A stretch of 35,254 nucleotides of DNA from Granulicatella adiacens. GTDB lineage: Bacteria > Bacillota > Bacilli > Lactobacillales > Aerococcaceae. The position numbers and the translations under genes were made by a program. The stretch covers positions 1 to 35,254 of the forward strand of contig JAGZLX010000009.1 in NCBI GenBank assembly GCA_018364485.1, written 5' to 3'. The notes under the pieces were generated by a model. It was not told the DNA's origin. It ran no database searches and saw nothing but the letters and a program-made list of their open reading frames with translations. Positions 15,502-25,073 of this stretch are shown here, one piece after another; the first letter of the stretch is position 1, and the number at the start of each line of letters is the position of its first letter.

Positions 15502-15873
15502 GTGGCATTAGCAGAAAAATATGTAGATACAATGAATGTCGCGGTACCTACGCAAAAGCCTCTAGTTCGTGGAGACCGTGAAGTAACATCAATCCCGCAA
15601 GAAAAACAAAAAGCAGATTTACTTCGACTTTTAGCAGTTTCTGGTTTTGTTCTTGCAGCTTTAGCGGTTATCACAATTGTAGCGAGCATGATCGTAGCTA
15701 ACAAAAACAGACAATTACAAGATATCGAATCACAAACAACATTAATTCAACGTGAAAACAATACATTGCTTCAGGCAACGCAAGAATTGTCTCAGTACGA
15801 CCGAGTTAATCGTATCGCTAACGAACAAGGCTTGAAGATGAACGAAGAAAATGTTAGGAATGTTGGACGATGA
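15502..15873 (+). CDS. ftsL: Cell division protein FtsL
   Basis: The 123-residue bitopic protein has a cytoplasmic tail of about 42 residues, one membrane helix at about 43-66, and an extracytoplasmic coiled coil (NRQLQDIESQTTLIQRENNT) of the DivIC/FtsL type. FtsL joins DivIC and DivIB to activate septal peptidoglycan synthesis. The start is GTG with AGAAGG upstream. Its stop overlaps the next start as ATGA. Sequence conservation in FtsL is low; the assignment rests on topology and place. Confidence 0.9.
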   Translation: MALAEKYVDTMNVAVPTQKPLVRGDREVTSIPQEKQKADLLRLLAVSGFVLAALAVITIVASMIVANKNRQLQDIESQTTLIQRENNTLLQATQELSQYDRVNRIANEQGLKMNEENVRNVGR

Positions 15874-17657
15874 GAAATACGAAAAACAATAACATTGCGA
15901 GAAATAGGCATCAAGCGAGCCGGATTTTAGTAGGACTCGCAGGTGTTTTATTTCTCATTTTTTCTGTACAGTTCTTTCAAATCATGGTTTTAGGGAATAT
16001 TCATGGTGTGGACTTGCGTGCGGAAATCAATGATAAAATTCATCAAAAACGAATGCTTGCTGCAAAACGCGGTACTATTTACGACGCTAGTGGTAGCCCA
16101 ATTGCAGTAGATGCGACGAATTATTCTTTATATGCCGTCTTAACAGATGAATGGAGTAAGAATGCGGATACGCCGGATTATGTCACAGATATTAATAAGA
16201 CAGCAGAAGCTCTTGCAAAACACATTTCTTTATCAAAAGAAGACATCGTGAAATTGTTAAGTCAAAAAGATGTTTCTCAAGTAGAGTTTGGAAGTGCGGG
16301 TAAAAATTTATCAGTGCAAGTAAAAGAAGCGATTGAAGCAGAAAAACTTCCGGGAATTAAGTTCTCAGAAAGTCCTGCGCGTTACTATCCAAATGGGATT
16401 TTTGCTTCTCATTTGATCGGGTATACAGATACTGTTGAAGAAACAGTCGATAACAAGACAGTGACTACATTAGTAGGAAAGACTGGCCTTGAAGGTCTTT
16501 ATAATGAACAATTGACTGGTAAGGCAGGAGAAGTGGAATACTCTGTAGACGGAAATGGATATGTCATTACCGGTACTGAGAAAGTAACGAAACAACCGCA
16601 AGATGGTATGGATATCACATTAACGATTGATAAGAGATTACAAACGTATCTAGAATCATTAGTCAGCGAAGCAGATAAAAAGTATCAACCAGTTCAAATG
16701 ACTGCGATGCTTGTTGAACCTAAAACGGGGAATATCGTTGCGGCAACACAACGTCCAACGTATAATTCAACAACAAAAGAGGGTATTGATGTTCAATGGA
16801 ACAATTTATTGATGGATCAAGCTTTTGAACCTGGTTCAACGATGAAAGTGTTGGCGCTCGCTGCAGCGATTAATGAAGGGGTCTTTGATCCAAATGAAAA
16901 ATACAAATCGGGTAGTATAAAAATTTATACCGATTTAGTTCGAGACTATAATAAAGTGGGTTGGGGAACCATTACATACTTAGAAGGGTTAGCCCATTCA
17001 AGTAACGTTGCGTTCGTTCACATCATCCAAAAAATTGGTGTCGAAAAATGGAAACAATATTTAGAAGCGTTTGGCTTTGGAAAATCAACAAATTCAGGTT
17101 TTGCTAATGAGGTTTCAGGGTCAAACCCATTCAACTCTTACTTACAACAATTATCAACTGGTTTTGGACAAGGGATTACGGTCACACCTTATCAAATGAT
17201 GCAAGCTTTCACTGCCATTGCAAATGGTGGTCAAATGCAGAAGTTACGTTTGGTGGACCATTTAACAGATCCGGATACTGGAAAAGAAACACCAAACCCA
17301 ACAACAGCTTTAGGAAAAGTAATTCCTCCAGAGACTGCTAAGAAAACTCTTCAATTTTTATATCAAGCAACACGTATGAAAAACGGAACGGCCTATGATT
17401 TTAATATTGATGGGGAAGCAGTCGCAGCTAAAACAGGGACAGCTGAAATCATCAATCCGGAAACAGGTAAATACTACTCAAACGGAAACAACTATATTTT
17501 CTCTGTTGTAGGATTTGCGCCGTATGATGATCCGAAATATATCCTATATATCACAGTGAAACAACCGCGAGTAGCTGTAACAGGTAACCAAATTATTAAA
17601 GAAATTTTCAATCCATTAATGAAGAGAAGTTTAGAATACTCTAGACTCTCAGAGTAA
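15870..17657 (+). CDS. pbpX: Division transpeptidase (class B PBP, PBP2X-like) without PASTA domains
   Basis: The 595-residue class B penicillin-binding protein has a membrane anchor near 18-40, a dimerisation domain, and a transpeptidase domain with the three active-site motifs STMK (S323, K326), SSN (S377, N379) and KTG (521-523). It would cross-link septal peptidoglycan with FtsW. PBP2X of streptococci and PBPC of enterococci carry two C-terminal PASTA domains and exceed 700 residues. Here the protein ends about 20 residues after the transpeptidase fold, and murE begins 16 bases later, leaving no room for a frameshifted remnant. Confidence 0.93.
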   Translation: MRNTKNNNIARNRHQASRILVGLAGVLFLIFSVQFFQIMVLGNIHGVDLRAEINDKIHQKRMLAAKRGTIYDASGSPIAVDATNYSLYAVLTDEWSKNADTPDYVTDINKTAEALAKHISLSKEDIVKLLSQKDVSQVEFGSAGKNLSVQVKEAIEAEKLPGIKFSESPARYYPNGIFASHLIGYTDTVEETVDNKTVTTLVGKTGLEGLYNEQLTGKAGEVEYSVDGNGYVITGTEKVTKQPQDGMDITLTIDKRLQTYLESLVSEADKKYQPVQMTAMLVEPKTGNIVAATQRPTYNSTTKEGIDVQWNNLLMDQAFEPGSTMKVLALAAAINEGVFDPNEKYKSGSIKIYTDLVRDYNKVGWGTITYLEGLAHSSNVAFVHIIQKIGVEKWKQYLEAFGFGKSTNSGFANEVSGSNPFNSYLQQLSTGFGQGITVTPYQMMQAFTAIANGGQMQKLRLVDHLTDPDTGKETPNPTTALGKVIPPETAKKTLQFLYQATRMKNGTAYDFNIDGEAVAAKTGTAEIINPETGKYYSNGNNYIFSVVGFAPYDDPKYILYITVKQPRVAVTGNQIIKEIFNPLMKRSLEYSRLSE

Positions 17658-17673
17658 AAGAAGGAGGAAGAAC

Positions 17674-19173
17674 ATGTTTGCGAAAGAACTAGCGGACTTG
17701 TTAGTCATTAAAGAAGTGGAAGGCTCTCTTGAGGGCATCACTGTAGAAAAATTAGCACAAGATTCGCGCAAAGTTGTGCCCAATACAATGTTTTTCTGTA
17801 TCGAAGGTGTAACGGTAGATGGACATCAATTTGCGGGGAAAGCAAAAGAGCTAGGAGCAAGCGTGTTCGTGGCTTCGAAATCTATCAAAGAACAAGTGGG
17901 AAATGCTCCTGTGATTTATGTCAAAGATGTGACTCGCGTGATGACACTCTTTGCAAACCATTTTTACGGGTATCCATCTGAATCATTAAATATGATTGGA
18001 GTTACAGGAACGAATGGGAAAACGACTGTAACGCATATGGTGGACTATTTATTAGAAGAATTAGGAAAACCAACCGCGCTGATTGGAACGATGTATCGTA
18101 AAATTGGTGAGGAACGTATCGAAACAAGAAATACAACGCCAGAAATTTTAACGGTGCATGAAACATTGCAAAAGGTGAAAGAAATCGGTGGAGACACATG
18201 TATTATGGAAGTTTCTTCTCATGCCCTTCAATTAGGTCGTGTGTGGGGAATTGACTATAATGTAGCGGTATTTACGAATTTGACGCATGAACATTTAGAT
18301 TTGCATAAAACAATGGAGAACTATGCGCATGCTAAAAGTCTACTATTCTCGCAATTAGGAAACCATTCTAAAAATGGAAAACCTCGTGTAGCGATTTTAA
18401 ATCGAGACGAAGAACATTATGAACAATTCGCATATTCAACACCTTGCGAAGTGATTTCATATGGATTTAGCGAAAAAGCAGATATTCGTGCTACAAGTGT
18501 TCAAACAAACGGAGCGACAACTTCATTTACAGTAAAAATGAATGGACAAGAGTTGCCCGTGACGATTCCAATGATTGGACTCTTTAATGTCTATAATGTT
18601 TTGGCTGCCTTTGCAGTGGCGGTCGTAAATGGTATTCCACTTGAACGTGCTGTGAATAGAATGAAACGATTCCCTGGTGTGGGTGGTCGTATGCAGTTGA
18701 TCCAACAAGGACAACCATTCCAAGTGATTATCGACTTTGCACATACGCCAGATGGACTACAAAACGTGCTTGAGACGCTTGAGAAAGTGAAAGTGAATCG
18801 AGTGATTACAATCATGGGACATAGCGGTGGTAACCGTGATTCAAGCATGCGCCCTGAACTTGGAGAAATTGCGTTTGACAAATCCGATTATGTGATTTTA
18901 ACAGCGGATAATCCAAGACATGAACCACTTGAAAAGATTTATGCAGAAATTCTAGCAGGAAGAAAAGATGAACAAACTGCTTATGAATGCATCGATAATC
19001 GAGAAAGTGCGGTAAAACGTGCTTTAGAAATTGCTCAAGAAGGGGATATCTTATTATTTGCTGGTAAAGGTGTTGAACCATACCAAGTAATCGGTGACGA
19101 GTATATTCCTTATAATGAAGTAGAAACTGTTATTGCAAGTTTAGAAGCATTAGGCTTTCAAAATCACGAGTAG
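17674..19173 (+). CDS. murE: UDP-MurNAc-tripeptide synthetase MurE
   Basis: The 499-residue Mur ligase adds the third amino acid of the stem peptide to UDP-MurNAc-Ala-Glu. ATP loop GTNGKTT is at 112-118, and a C-terminal ligase domain carries DNPRHE at 412-417. DNPRxE is the signature associated with meso-diaminopimelate, whereas L-Lys enzymes commonly have DNPA or other residues there, so the sequence points to diaminopimelate. That is an inference and should be set against the species cell wall type. Its presence between the PBP gene and mraY is the Bacillus order, not the streptococcal one. Confidence 0.93.
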   Translation: MFAKELADLLVIKEVEGSLEGITVEKLAQDSRKVVPNTMFFCIEGVTVDGHQFAGKAKELGASVFVASKSIKEQVGNAPVIYVKDVTRVMTLFANHFYGYPSESLNMIGVTGTNGKTTVTHMVDYLLEELGKPTALIGTMYRKIGEERIETRNTTPEILTVHETLQKVKEIGGDTCIMEVSSHALQLGRVWGIDYNVAVFTNLTHEHLDLHKTMENYAHAKSLLFSQLGNHSKNGKPRVAILNRDEEHYEQFAYSTPCEVISYGFSEKADIRATSVQTNGATTSFTVKMNGQELPVTIPMIGLFNVYNVLAAFAVAVVNGIPLERAVNRMKRFPGVGGRMQLIQQGQPFQVIIDFAHTPDGLQNVLETLEKVKVNRVITIMGHSGGNRDSSMRPELGEIAFDKSDYVILTADNPRHEPLEKIYAEILAGRKDEQTAYECIDNRESAVKRALEIAQEGDILLFAGKGVEPYQVIGDEYIPYNEVETVIASLEALGFQNHE

Positions 19174-19188
19174 AAGAAGGAGAAGATT

Positions 19189-20145
19189 ATGATCGAAGTC
19201 ATTTTATCAGTCGGCTTAGCGTTCCTTGCGACAGTCATTGCCGAACCACATTTCATTCAATATATGAAGATGAAACAATTAGGTCAAACTACATTAGATG
19301 AAGGCCCATCATGGCATAAAGCCAAAAGTGGAACTCCAACAATGGGTGGCCTTGTGTTCCTTTGTATGATCAGTATTTCTAGTTTAATTGTCGGAGCTGT
19401 TTTCGGACACTTCAATTTCGTCTTATTAAGTGGCGTTATTGGTTTTGCCTTCTTCGGATCAATTGGGTTCTTAGATGATTTTATTAAAGTGTTTAAAAAA
19501 CAAAACGAAGGATTAAAGAGTCACGAAAAATTTGGATTACAATTGATTGGCTCTGCAATCTTTGTGGGATTATATCTGCTTAGTGGAAATGATCCATTAA
19601 TTTACATTCCATTCTTTGGAGAAGTTAATAGCATTATCATCTTTGCATTATTCACGATTATTTGGATTACTGGATTTTCAAACGCAGTTAACTTAACAGA
19701 TGGTTTAGATGGATTAGCTGCTTCAACAAACACTATTGCTTATGGTATTTATGGATTTATCGCTTATGAATCAGGTCAACGTTCGATTGCAACGTTCTGC
19801 TTCTGCGTAGTCGGTGGGCTCCTTGGTTTCTTAGTATTTAACTGGAAACCAGCCAAAGTCTTCATGGGAGACGTTGGTTCATTAGCTCTCGGTGCAGGAC
19901 TTGCCATCATTTCGATTATGCTTCATAAAGTATGGACTTTATTACTTGTAGGGATCATCTTTGTTGGGGAAACACTTAGCGTTATTTTACAAGTGGGTTC
20001 ATTTAAACTAACAGGCAAACGTATCTTCAAGATGAGTCCAATTCACCATCACTTTGAAATGAGTGGTTGGAAAGAAGTGAAGATTGTTTCTGTATTTAGT
20101 GCAATCGGACTTATTGCAGGGTTAATCGTTGCATTTGTCTTTTAA
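19189..20145 (+). CDS. mraY: Phospho-N-acetylmuramoyl-pentapeptide-transferase
   Basis: The 318-residue polytopic membrane enzyme (about ten helices) transfers phospho-MurNAc-pentapeptide to undecaprenyl phosphate, giving lipid I. Catalytic aspartates D96-D97 (FLDDFIK), NLTDGLDG at 168-175 and D228 in FMGDVGSLALG are present, as is the HHH motif at 286-288. AGAAGGAGA precedes the start. Confidence 0.97.
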   Translation: MIEVILSVGLAFLATVIAEPHFIQYMKMKQLGQTTLDEGPSWHKAKSGTPTMGGLVFLCMISISSLIVGAVFGHFNFVLLSGVIGFAFFGSIGFLDDFIKVFKKQNEGLKSHEKFGLQLIGSAIFVGLYLLSGNDPLIYIPFFGEVNSIIIFALFTIIWITGFSNAVNLTDGLDGLAASTNTIAYGIYGFIAYESGQRSIATFCFCVVGGLLGFLVFNWKPAKVFMGDVGSLALGAGLAIISIMLHKVWTLLLVGIIFVGETLSVILQVGSFKLTGKRIFKMSPIHHHFEMSGWKEVKIVSVFSAIGLIAGLIVAFVF

Positions 20146-20166
20146 GAGAATTAACATATTTTACAA

Positions 20167-20199
20167 GGAGAGCTGGTCATTTTTGCCCAGCCTTTCTCC
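20167..20199 (+). other. Hairpin in the mraY-murD gap
   Basis: GGAGA and GCTGG (20167-20176) pair with CCAGC (20187-20191) and TCTCC (20195-20199), with a 3-nt bulge. No T-run follows, so termination is unlikely; it may be an RNA processing or stability element within the operon. The gap is 91 bp, long for this cluster. Confidence 0.5.
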
Positions 20200-20236
20200 A
20201 TATACATATTAAAAAAGAAAAATTGGAGGAATCATT

Positions 20237-21595
20237 GTGCGGAATACACATGCATTTGAAAATAAAAAAGTACTAGTCATTGGACTTGCAAAGAGTGGAG
20301 TGAGTGTAGCAAAACTTTTACACCAGTTACATGCGGATGTAACGGTAAATGATAGAACACCACTTGAGGAAAGTGTAGATGCACAAGGGTTAGTCGCAGA
20401 AGGGATTAAAGTGGTTTCTGGGGGACATCCACTAGAACTACTCGATGAGCCTGTTGATTTCGTTGTGAAAAATCCAGGGATTCCTTATACAAATCCATTA
20501 GTCGCTAAAGCAGTCGAAAAGGGATTGCCAGTTTATACGGAAATTGAAATTGCACAACGTGTCATGGAAGGAACAGTACTTGGAATTACAGGGTCAAATG
20601 GGAAAACAACAACGACGACATTAACAAACCTTATGTTAAAAGAGTCATTCCCTGAAAGAAGAACTTTTGCATGTGGTAATATTGGTATTCCTTTATCACT
20701 ACTTGCTGGTGATTCAAAAGAATCAGATATTTATGTCACTGAATTATCAAGTTTCCAATTAATGGGAATTGAGGAGTTCCATCCTAAAGTAGCGTGTATC
20801 GTGAATATCTTTAGCGCACATTTAGACTATCATGGAACGCGTGAAGAGTATGTAAAAGCAAAATTACAAATCACTAAAAATCAAACAGAAGAGGATTTCC
20901 TTGTTTATAATGGGGATTTCCCAGAGTTATATGAGTTTATTAAAGGTCATACAAAGGCGACATTAGTACCGTTCAGCCGTAAATCGGTCTTAGAACACGG
21001 TGCGTATGCGGATGAAACTACGATTTACTTTAACGGGGAAGCAGTTATGCCACTTGAAGCGATTCAAGTACCTGGCGTTCAAAACATTGAGAACGTGTTG
21101 GCGGCGGTTGCCATTAGTAAATTACAAGGTGCAACAAATGAAGGAATCGAAAAAGCGGTTCGTTCATTCCATGGTGTAAAACATCGTACACAATATGTGA
21201 AGACTATTGAAGGTCGTAAATTCTACAACGATTCAAAAGCAACAAATATCATTGCAACACAAACAGCGTTACGTAGTTTTACAAATCAATCTGTTGTATT
21301 AATTGCTGGCGGACTTGATCGTGGGAATGGTTTTGAAGAATTAGAACCATCACTTGGAAATGTCCGTGAAATGGTCGTTTACGGAGAAACAAAAGAGAAG
21401 TTAAAAGCTACTGCTGAAAAACTATCTATTCCAGTAACCGTAGTAGAGACATTAGAAGAAGCAGTGCCAAAAGCGTATGCAGCTAGTCGTGAGGGAGAAA
21501 TTGTATTACTTTCACCAGCATGCGCAAGTTGGGATCAATTTGCCAACTTTGAAGTGCGCGGTGATTGTTTCATTGAAGCAGTAGAAAAACTGTAA
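20237..21595 (+). CDS. murD: UDP-N-acetylmuramoylalanine--D-glutamate ligase
   Basis: The 452-residue Mur ligase adds D-glutamate to UDP-MurNAc-L-alanine. It has an N-terminal VLVIGLAKSGVS uracil-binding fold, the ATP loop GSNGKTT at 119-125, ELSSFQL near 169-175, and a C-terminal domain with NDSKATN near 332-338. The start is a GTG with TTGGAGGA upstream. Confidence 0.96.
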   Translation: MRNTHAFENKKVLVIGLAKSGVSVAKLLHQLHADVTVNDRTPLEESVDAQGLVAEGIKVVSGGHPLELLDEPVDFVVKNPGIPYTNPLVAKAVEKGLPVYTEIEIAQRVMEGTVLGITGSNGKTTTTTLTNLMLKESFPERRTFACGNIGIPLSLLAGDSKESDIYVTELSSFQLMGIEEFHPKVACIVNIFSAHLDYHGTREEYVKAKLQITKNQTEEDFLVYNGDFPELYEFIKGHTKATLVPFSRKSVLEHGAYADETTIYFNGEAVMPLEAIQVPGVQNIENVLAAVAISKLQGATNEGIEKAVRSFHGVKHRTQYVKTIEGRKFYNDSKATNIIATQTALRSFTNQSVVLIAGGLDRGNGFEELEPSLGNVREMVVYGETKEKLKATAEKLSIPVTVVETLEEAVPKAYAASREGEIVLLSPACASWDQFANFEVRGDCFIEAVEKL

Positions 21596-21612
21596 TATAT
21601 AGGAGAAAAAAG

Positions 21613-22716
21613 ATGAGAGTATTAGTTTCAGGAGGAGGAACGGGTGGTCATATTTATCCAGCTCTTTCCTTAATGAATTATTTGAAAGAACAAGACCCTT
21701 CAACAGAGTTTCTTTATGTGGGGACTGAACGTGGATTAGAAAGTACCATCGTTCCAAAAGCGGGATATGATTTTAAAACGATTAAGATTCAAGGAATTGT
21801 TCGTTCATTGTCACTAGAAAACTTTAAGACGTTATGGTATTTCTGTACAAGCTATTTTAAAGCAAAAAAAATCGTAAAAGAGTTCAAACCGGATATCGTT
21901 ATCGGTACTGGAGGATATGTATGTGCGCCAGTATTATACGCGGCAGCAAACATGGGAATTCCAACGATTATTCATGAGCAAAATAGTTTGGCAGGTATTA
22001 CGAATAAATTCTTAGCCCGTAAAGTTTCTAAGATTGCGATTTGCTTCGATGCTGTTCGTAAAGACTTTGCAAAGTACGAAGATAAAGTGGTCATGACAGG
22101 AAATCCTCGTGGTCAAGAGTTAGCCAATGCGCAAAAAGATGATTCTTACTTAGCGTCTATTGGTATTCAAAAAGAAAAACCAATCGTATTGATTTTCGGT
22201 GGAAGCCGTGGATCGCTTCGTATGAACGAATCATTTATCGAAGCACTTGAAGAATTCGAGAAAAAAGATTATCAAGTAGTCATGGTCACTGGACAAGTGC
22301 ATTATGACAAAATCAACAATCTCATTACAAGTTTGAAAAAACCATTGCAAAATATCACAGTTTTACCATATATTAATAATATGGTGCAAATGTTCCAAAA
22401 CACAGACCTTGTTGTCTGCAGAAGTGGAGCAACTACATTGATTGAATTAACAGCACTTGGCTTGCCAAGTATTTTAATTCCAAGTCCATACGTAACTGAA
22501 AATCACCAAGAAGCAAATGCGATGTCATTAGTAGAAAAAGACGCCGCAACGATGATTTTAGAAAAAGACTTAAACGGTGAAAGTTTAGTCACTGAAATCG
22601 ATCGTATTATGAATGATGAAGCCAAACGAAAAGAAATGGCTGAAAATTCAAAAGCCTTGGGAATTACAGATGCGTCAAGTCGACTTGAAACAATTATTCA
22701 TTCTCTAGTGAAATAA
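21613..22716 (+). CDS. murG: UDP-GlcNAc:lipid I N-acetylglucosaminyltransferase MurG
   Basis: The 367-residue GT28 enzyme converts lipid I to lipid II at the inner membrane face. It shows GGGTGGHIYP at 7-16, IGTGGYVCAPVLYAA near 97-111, HEQNSLAGITN near 118-128, and the donor-binding region VCRSGATTLIEL near 268-279. AGGAGA precedes the ATG. Confidence 0.97.
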   Translation: MRVLVSGGGTGGHIYPALSLMNYLKEQDPSTEFLYVGTERGLESTIVPKAGYDFKTIKIQGIVRSLSLENFKTLWYFCTSYFKAKKIVKEFKPDIVIGTGGYVCAPVLYAAANMGIPTIIHEQNSLAGITNKFLARKVSKIAICFDAVRKDFAKYEDKVVMTGNPRGQELANAQKDDSYLASIGIQKEKPIVLIFGGSRGSLRMNESFIEALEEFEKKDYQVVMVTGQVHYDKINNLITSLKKPLQNITVLPYINNMVQMFQNTDLVVCRSGATTLIELTALGLPSILIPSPYVTENHQEANAMSLVEKDAATMILEKDLNGESLVTEIDRIMNDEAKRKEMAENSKALGITDASSRLETIIHSLVK

Positions 22717-22733
22717 GGATTAAGGAGGAGAAT

Positions 22734-23591
22734 ATGTTTAATCGAAAGAAACCACAACAAACTCCTCCACGTGAACTAACACCTTGGGAGTTAGCGCAAC
22801 AGAATTCTCCAAGAGTAGAGCAAAATGTTCCTGAAGAACCTGTAAAAAAGGTGAAAAAGAAAAAGGAACCAAAGCCTAAAAAGACAAAACCAAAGTCACA
22901 AGGCATTACGAATGCAACGCTCTTAAAAGGGATTTTTATTGTTTGTGCGGGATGGAGTATTTACTTTATTTCACCACTTTCGAAAGTGTCTGATATCGAA
23001 GTTGTAGGATTGAATCAAGTTCCAGTGGAATTAGTTCAAGAAAACGACGGTATCACCAAGGGACAAAGCATTTGGACAATTTTAGCGAATCGTTATCGTA
23101 CAGCTAACTTGTTAAAAAATGCTAGTCCAAAAATTAAGGATGCTTCCGTACAATTAGTGGCATGGAATAAAATGCGTTTGAATATTGAAGAAAATCCAGC
23201 AATCGGATACTACCAAAGTGATGATAAAACCTATGAGCTTTTATCGGATGGTCAAATCATCGAAGTGGAATCCGATGCAACGCCAAAAGATTACCCATTA
23301 TTGTATATGTTTACAGATGACACACAATATAAAGCACTTGCAAAACAACTGGAGAAAGTTCCAGCAAGTGTAATTCGTGAAATCGTAGAGATCCAGTATC
23401 CAAACGACACAAAAAATCACCAAAAGATTTATCTGAAGATGAAAGATGGCAATCGAGTTATCGGAAATCTGAAAGATATTGGAGATAAATTAGGGTATTA
23501 TCCATCAATTACGAAACAATTGAATGGAAAAAAAGGAACTGTAGATATGGAAGTGGGAATCTATTTTACACCAGATACGACAGTTCAATAA
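22734..23591 (+). CDS. divIB: Cell division protein DivIB/FtsQ
   Basis: The 285-residue bitopic division protein has a long basic cytoplasmic tail (residues 1-58, with the Lys/Pro-rich stretch KKVKKKKEPKPKKTKPK), one membrane helix at about 63-82, then a POTRA domain starting SDIEVVGLNQVP and the beta domain. It stabilises the FtsL-DivIC complex. GGAGGAG precedes the start. The tail is typical of DivIB rather than of FtsQ in Gram-negatives. Confidence 0.93.
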   Translation: MFNRKKPQQTPPRELTPWELAQQNSPRVEQNVPEEPVKKVKKKKEPKPKKTKPKSQGITNATLLKGIFIVCAGWSIYFISPLSKVSDIEVVGLNQVPVELVQENDGITKGQSIWTILANRYRTANLLKNASPKIKDASVQLVAWNKMRLNIEENPAIGYYQSDDKTYELLSDGQIIEVESDATPKDYPLLYMFTDDTQYKALAKQLEKVPASVIREIVEIQYPNDTKNHQKIYLKMKDGNRVIGNLKDIGDKLGYYPSITKQLNGKKGTVDMEVGIYFTPDTTVQ

Positions 23592-23638
23592 AAAAGTCTT
23601 AAAACTCGCTCATATGTTTTTTTATGTGGACAAAATTA

Positions 23639-23647
23639 TGTTAAAAT
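23639..23647 (+). promoter_or_regulatory. Possible internal extended -10 promoter before ftsA
   Basis: TGTTAAAAT is an extended -10 (TGnTAAAAT) in the 129-bp gap between divIB and ftsA. It could give extra ftsA-ftsZ transcription, as known in other Firmicutes. No convincing -35 is seen. Confidence 0.45.
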
Positions 23648-23720
23648 ATAAGGAGTATCACTTATCAATAAACTTTAAAAAATGAAATAGAAATGAATCG
23701 TATAGGAGGTTTCAATAAAC

Positions 23721-25049
23721 GTGAAAAATCAGGGAATTTATGTGAGTTTAGATATTGGAACCACTTCAATAAAGGTTGTAGTAGCTGAGTATGTCAGAGG
23801 GCAATTAAATATTATTGGAGTCGGCAATGAAAAATCAGAAGGATTAAGCCGTGGAGTCATTGTAGATATTGACGAAACAGTTGAATCTATTCGTAAAGCA
23901 GTTCGACAAGCAGAACAAAAATCAAATATCCAAATCAAGGATGTTATCGTTGGGATTCCAAGTAATCAAATCTCAATTGAACCTTGTCACGGTATGATTG
24001 CCGTATCAAGTGAAAATAGAGAAATTACAGATGTGGATGTGTACAACGTTATTTCCGCAGCAAAAGTTCGTTCAGTAGCACCTGAGCGTGAAATCATTTC
24101 TGTGATTCCAGAAGAATTCATCGTGGATGGATTTGATGGCATTAAAGATCCACGCGGAATGATTGGTGTTCGTCTTGAGTTGTTTGCGAGCATGATTACC
24201 GGTCCTAAGACGATCGTACATAACATTAAACGTTGTATTGACAAAGCTGGCTTAAATATCGAAGAAATGGTTATCCAACCATTAGCGATTAGCCAAGTCG
24301 CATTAACACCAGGTGAAAGAGAATTTGGTACTGTCCTTATCGATATGGGTGGTGGACAAACAAGTGCTTCAGTAATGCACGATAACCAATTAAAATTCTC
24401 ATTCGTGGACCAAGAAGGTGGAGATTTCGTATCCAAAGATATCTCAATCATCTTGAATGCAAGCTTTGAAAATGCAGAACGTATTAAACGTGAATACGGA
24501 TATGCAATTTCATCAGAAACGAGTGCGGATGAATTCTTCCCAGTAGAAACAATTGGTAAGAAGGATCCAGTCAAAGTAGATGAACATTACTTATCAGAAA
24601 TCATCGAAGCACGTGTGGTTCAAACCTTTGAAACTGTAAAACGTGCATTAGACCAAGTGGATGCATTAAAACTTCCAGGAGGAATTGTGTTAACAGGTGG
24701 AGCTTCTTCACTTGCAGGAGTTCAAGAGTTAGCACAAGAAATTTTCGGAGTACAAGTGAAAACTTATATTCCAGAGCAAATGGGAATGAGAAATCCTATT
24801 TACGCAACAAGTATGGGGTTAATCAAATACGCTGCAAGCTTAGATGATGTTCACCGTATTGCTCAAAAGGGTAAACCGGTAACAGAACCTCGCCCAGTAC
24901 AAAGCACTCCACAAAGTGCTCCTGTACAAGTGCAACCAACGGCTCCTGTTCAACAACCACAAGAGTATGAACAAGAACCAACTGGTGAAGAACAAGGGTT
25001 TGGAGCGAAAGTGAAGAACTTCTTCAAAATGTTTATTGACGAAAATTAA
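23721..25049 (+). CDS. ftsA: Cell division protein FtsA
   Basis: The 442-residue actin-like protein tethers FtsZ to the membrane. Phosphate 1 motif VSLDIGTTSIKVVV lies near 8-21, phosphate 2 VLIDMGGGQTSASV near 206-219, and GIVLTGGASSLAGV near 319-332. A Pro/Gln-rich linker (about 390-425) leads to a C-terminal amphipathic helix, KVKNFFKMFIDEN, that would insert in the membrane. The start is GTG with AGGAGGT upstream. Confidence 0.97.
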   Translation: MKNQGIYVSLDIGTTSIKVVVAEYVRGQLNIIGVGNEKSEGLSRGVIVDIDETVESIRKAVRQAEQKSNIQIKDVIVGIPSNQISIEPCHGMIAVSSENREITDVDVYNVISAAKVRSVAPEREIISVIPEEFIVDGFDGIKDPRGMIGVRLELFASMITGPKTIVHNIKRCIDKAGLNIEEMVIQPLAISQVALTPGEREFGTVLIDMGGGQTSASVMHDNQLKFSFVDQEGGDFVSKDISIILNASFENAERIKREYGYAISSETSADEFFPVETIGKKDPVKVDEHYLSEIIEARVVQTFETVKRALDQVDALKLPGGIVLTGGASSLAGVQELAQEIFGVQVKTYIPEQMGMRNPIYATSMGLIKYAASLDDVHRIAQKGKPVTEPRPVQSTPQSAPVQVQPTAPVQQPQEYEQEPTGEEQGFGAKVKNFFKMFIDEN

Positions 25050-25073
25050 GATGAGAACCAAGGAGGAAATATA

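Noticed and set aside
17657..17674. Frameshift as explanation for missing PASTA domains of the PBP
   Set aside because: The gap to murE is only 16 bases, so no lost coding sequence can be hidden there.
23987..24574. 195-codon frame on the - strand
   Set aside because: It is antisense to ftsA, whose identity is certain; composition rich in Ser and Ile reflects the opposite codons.
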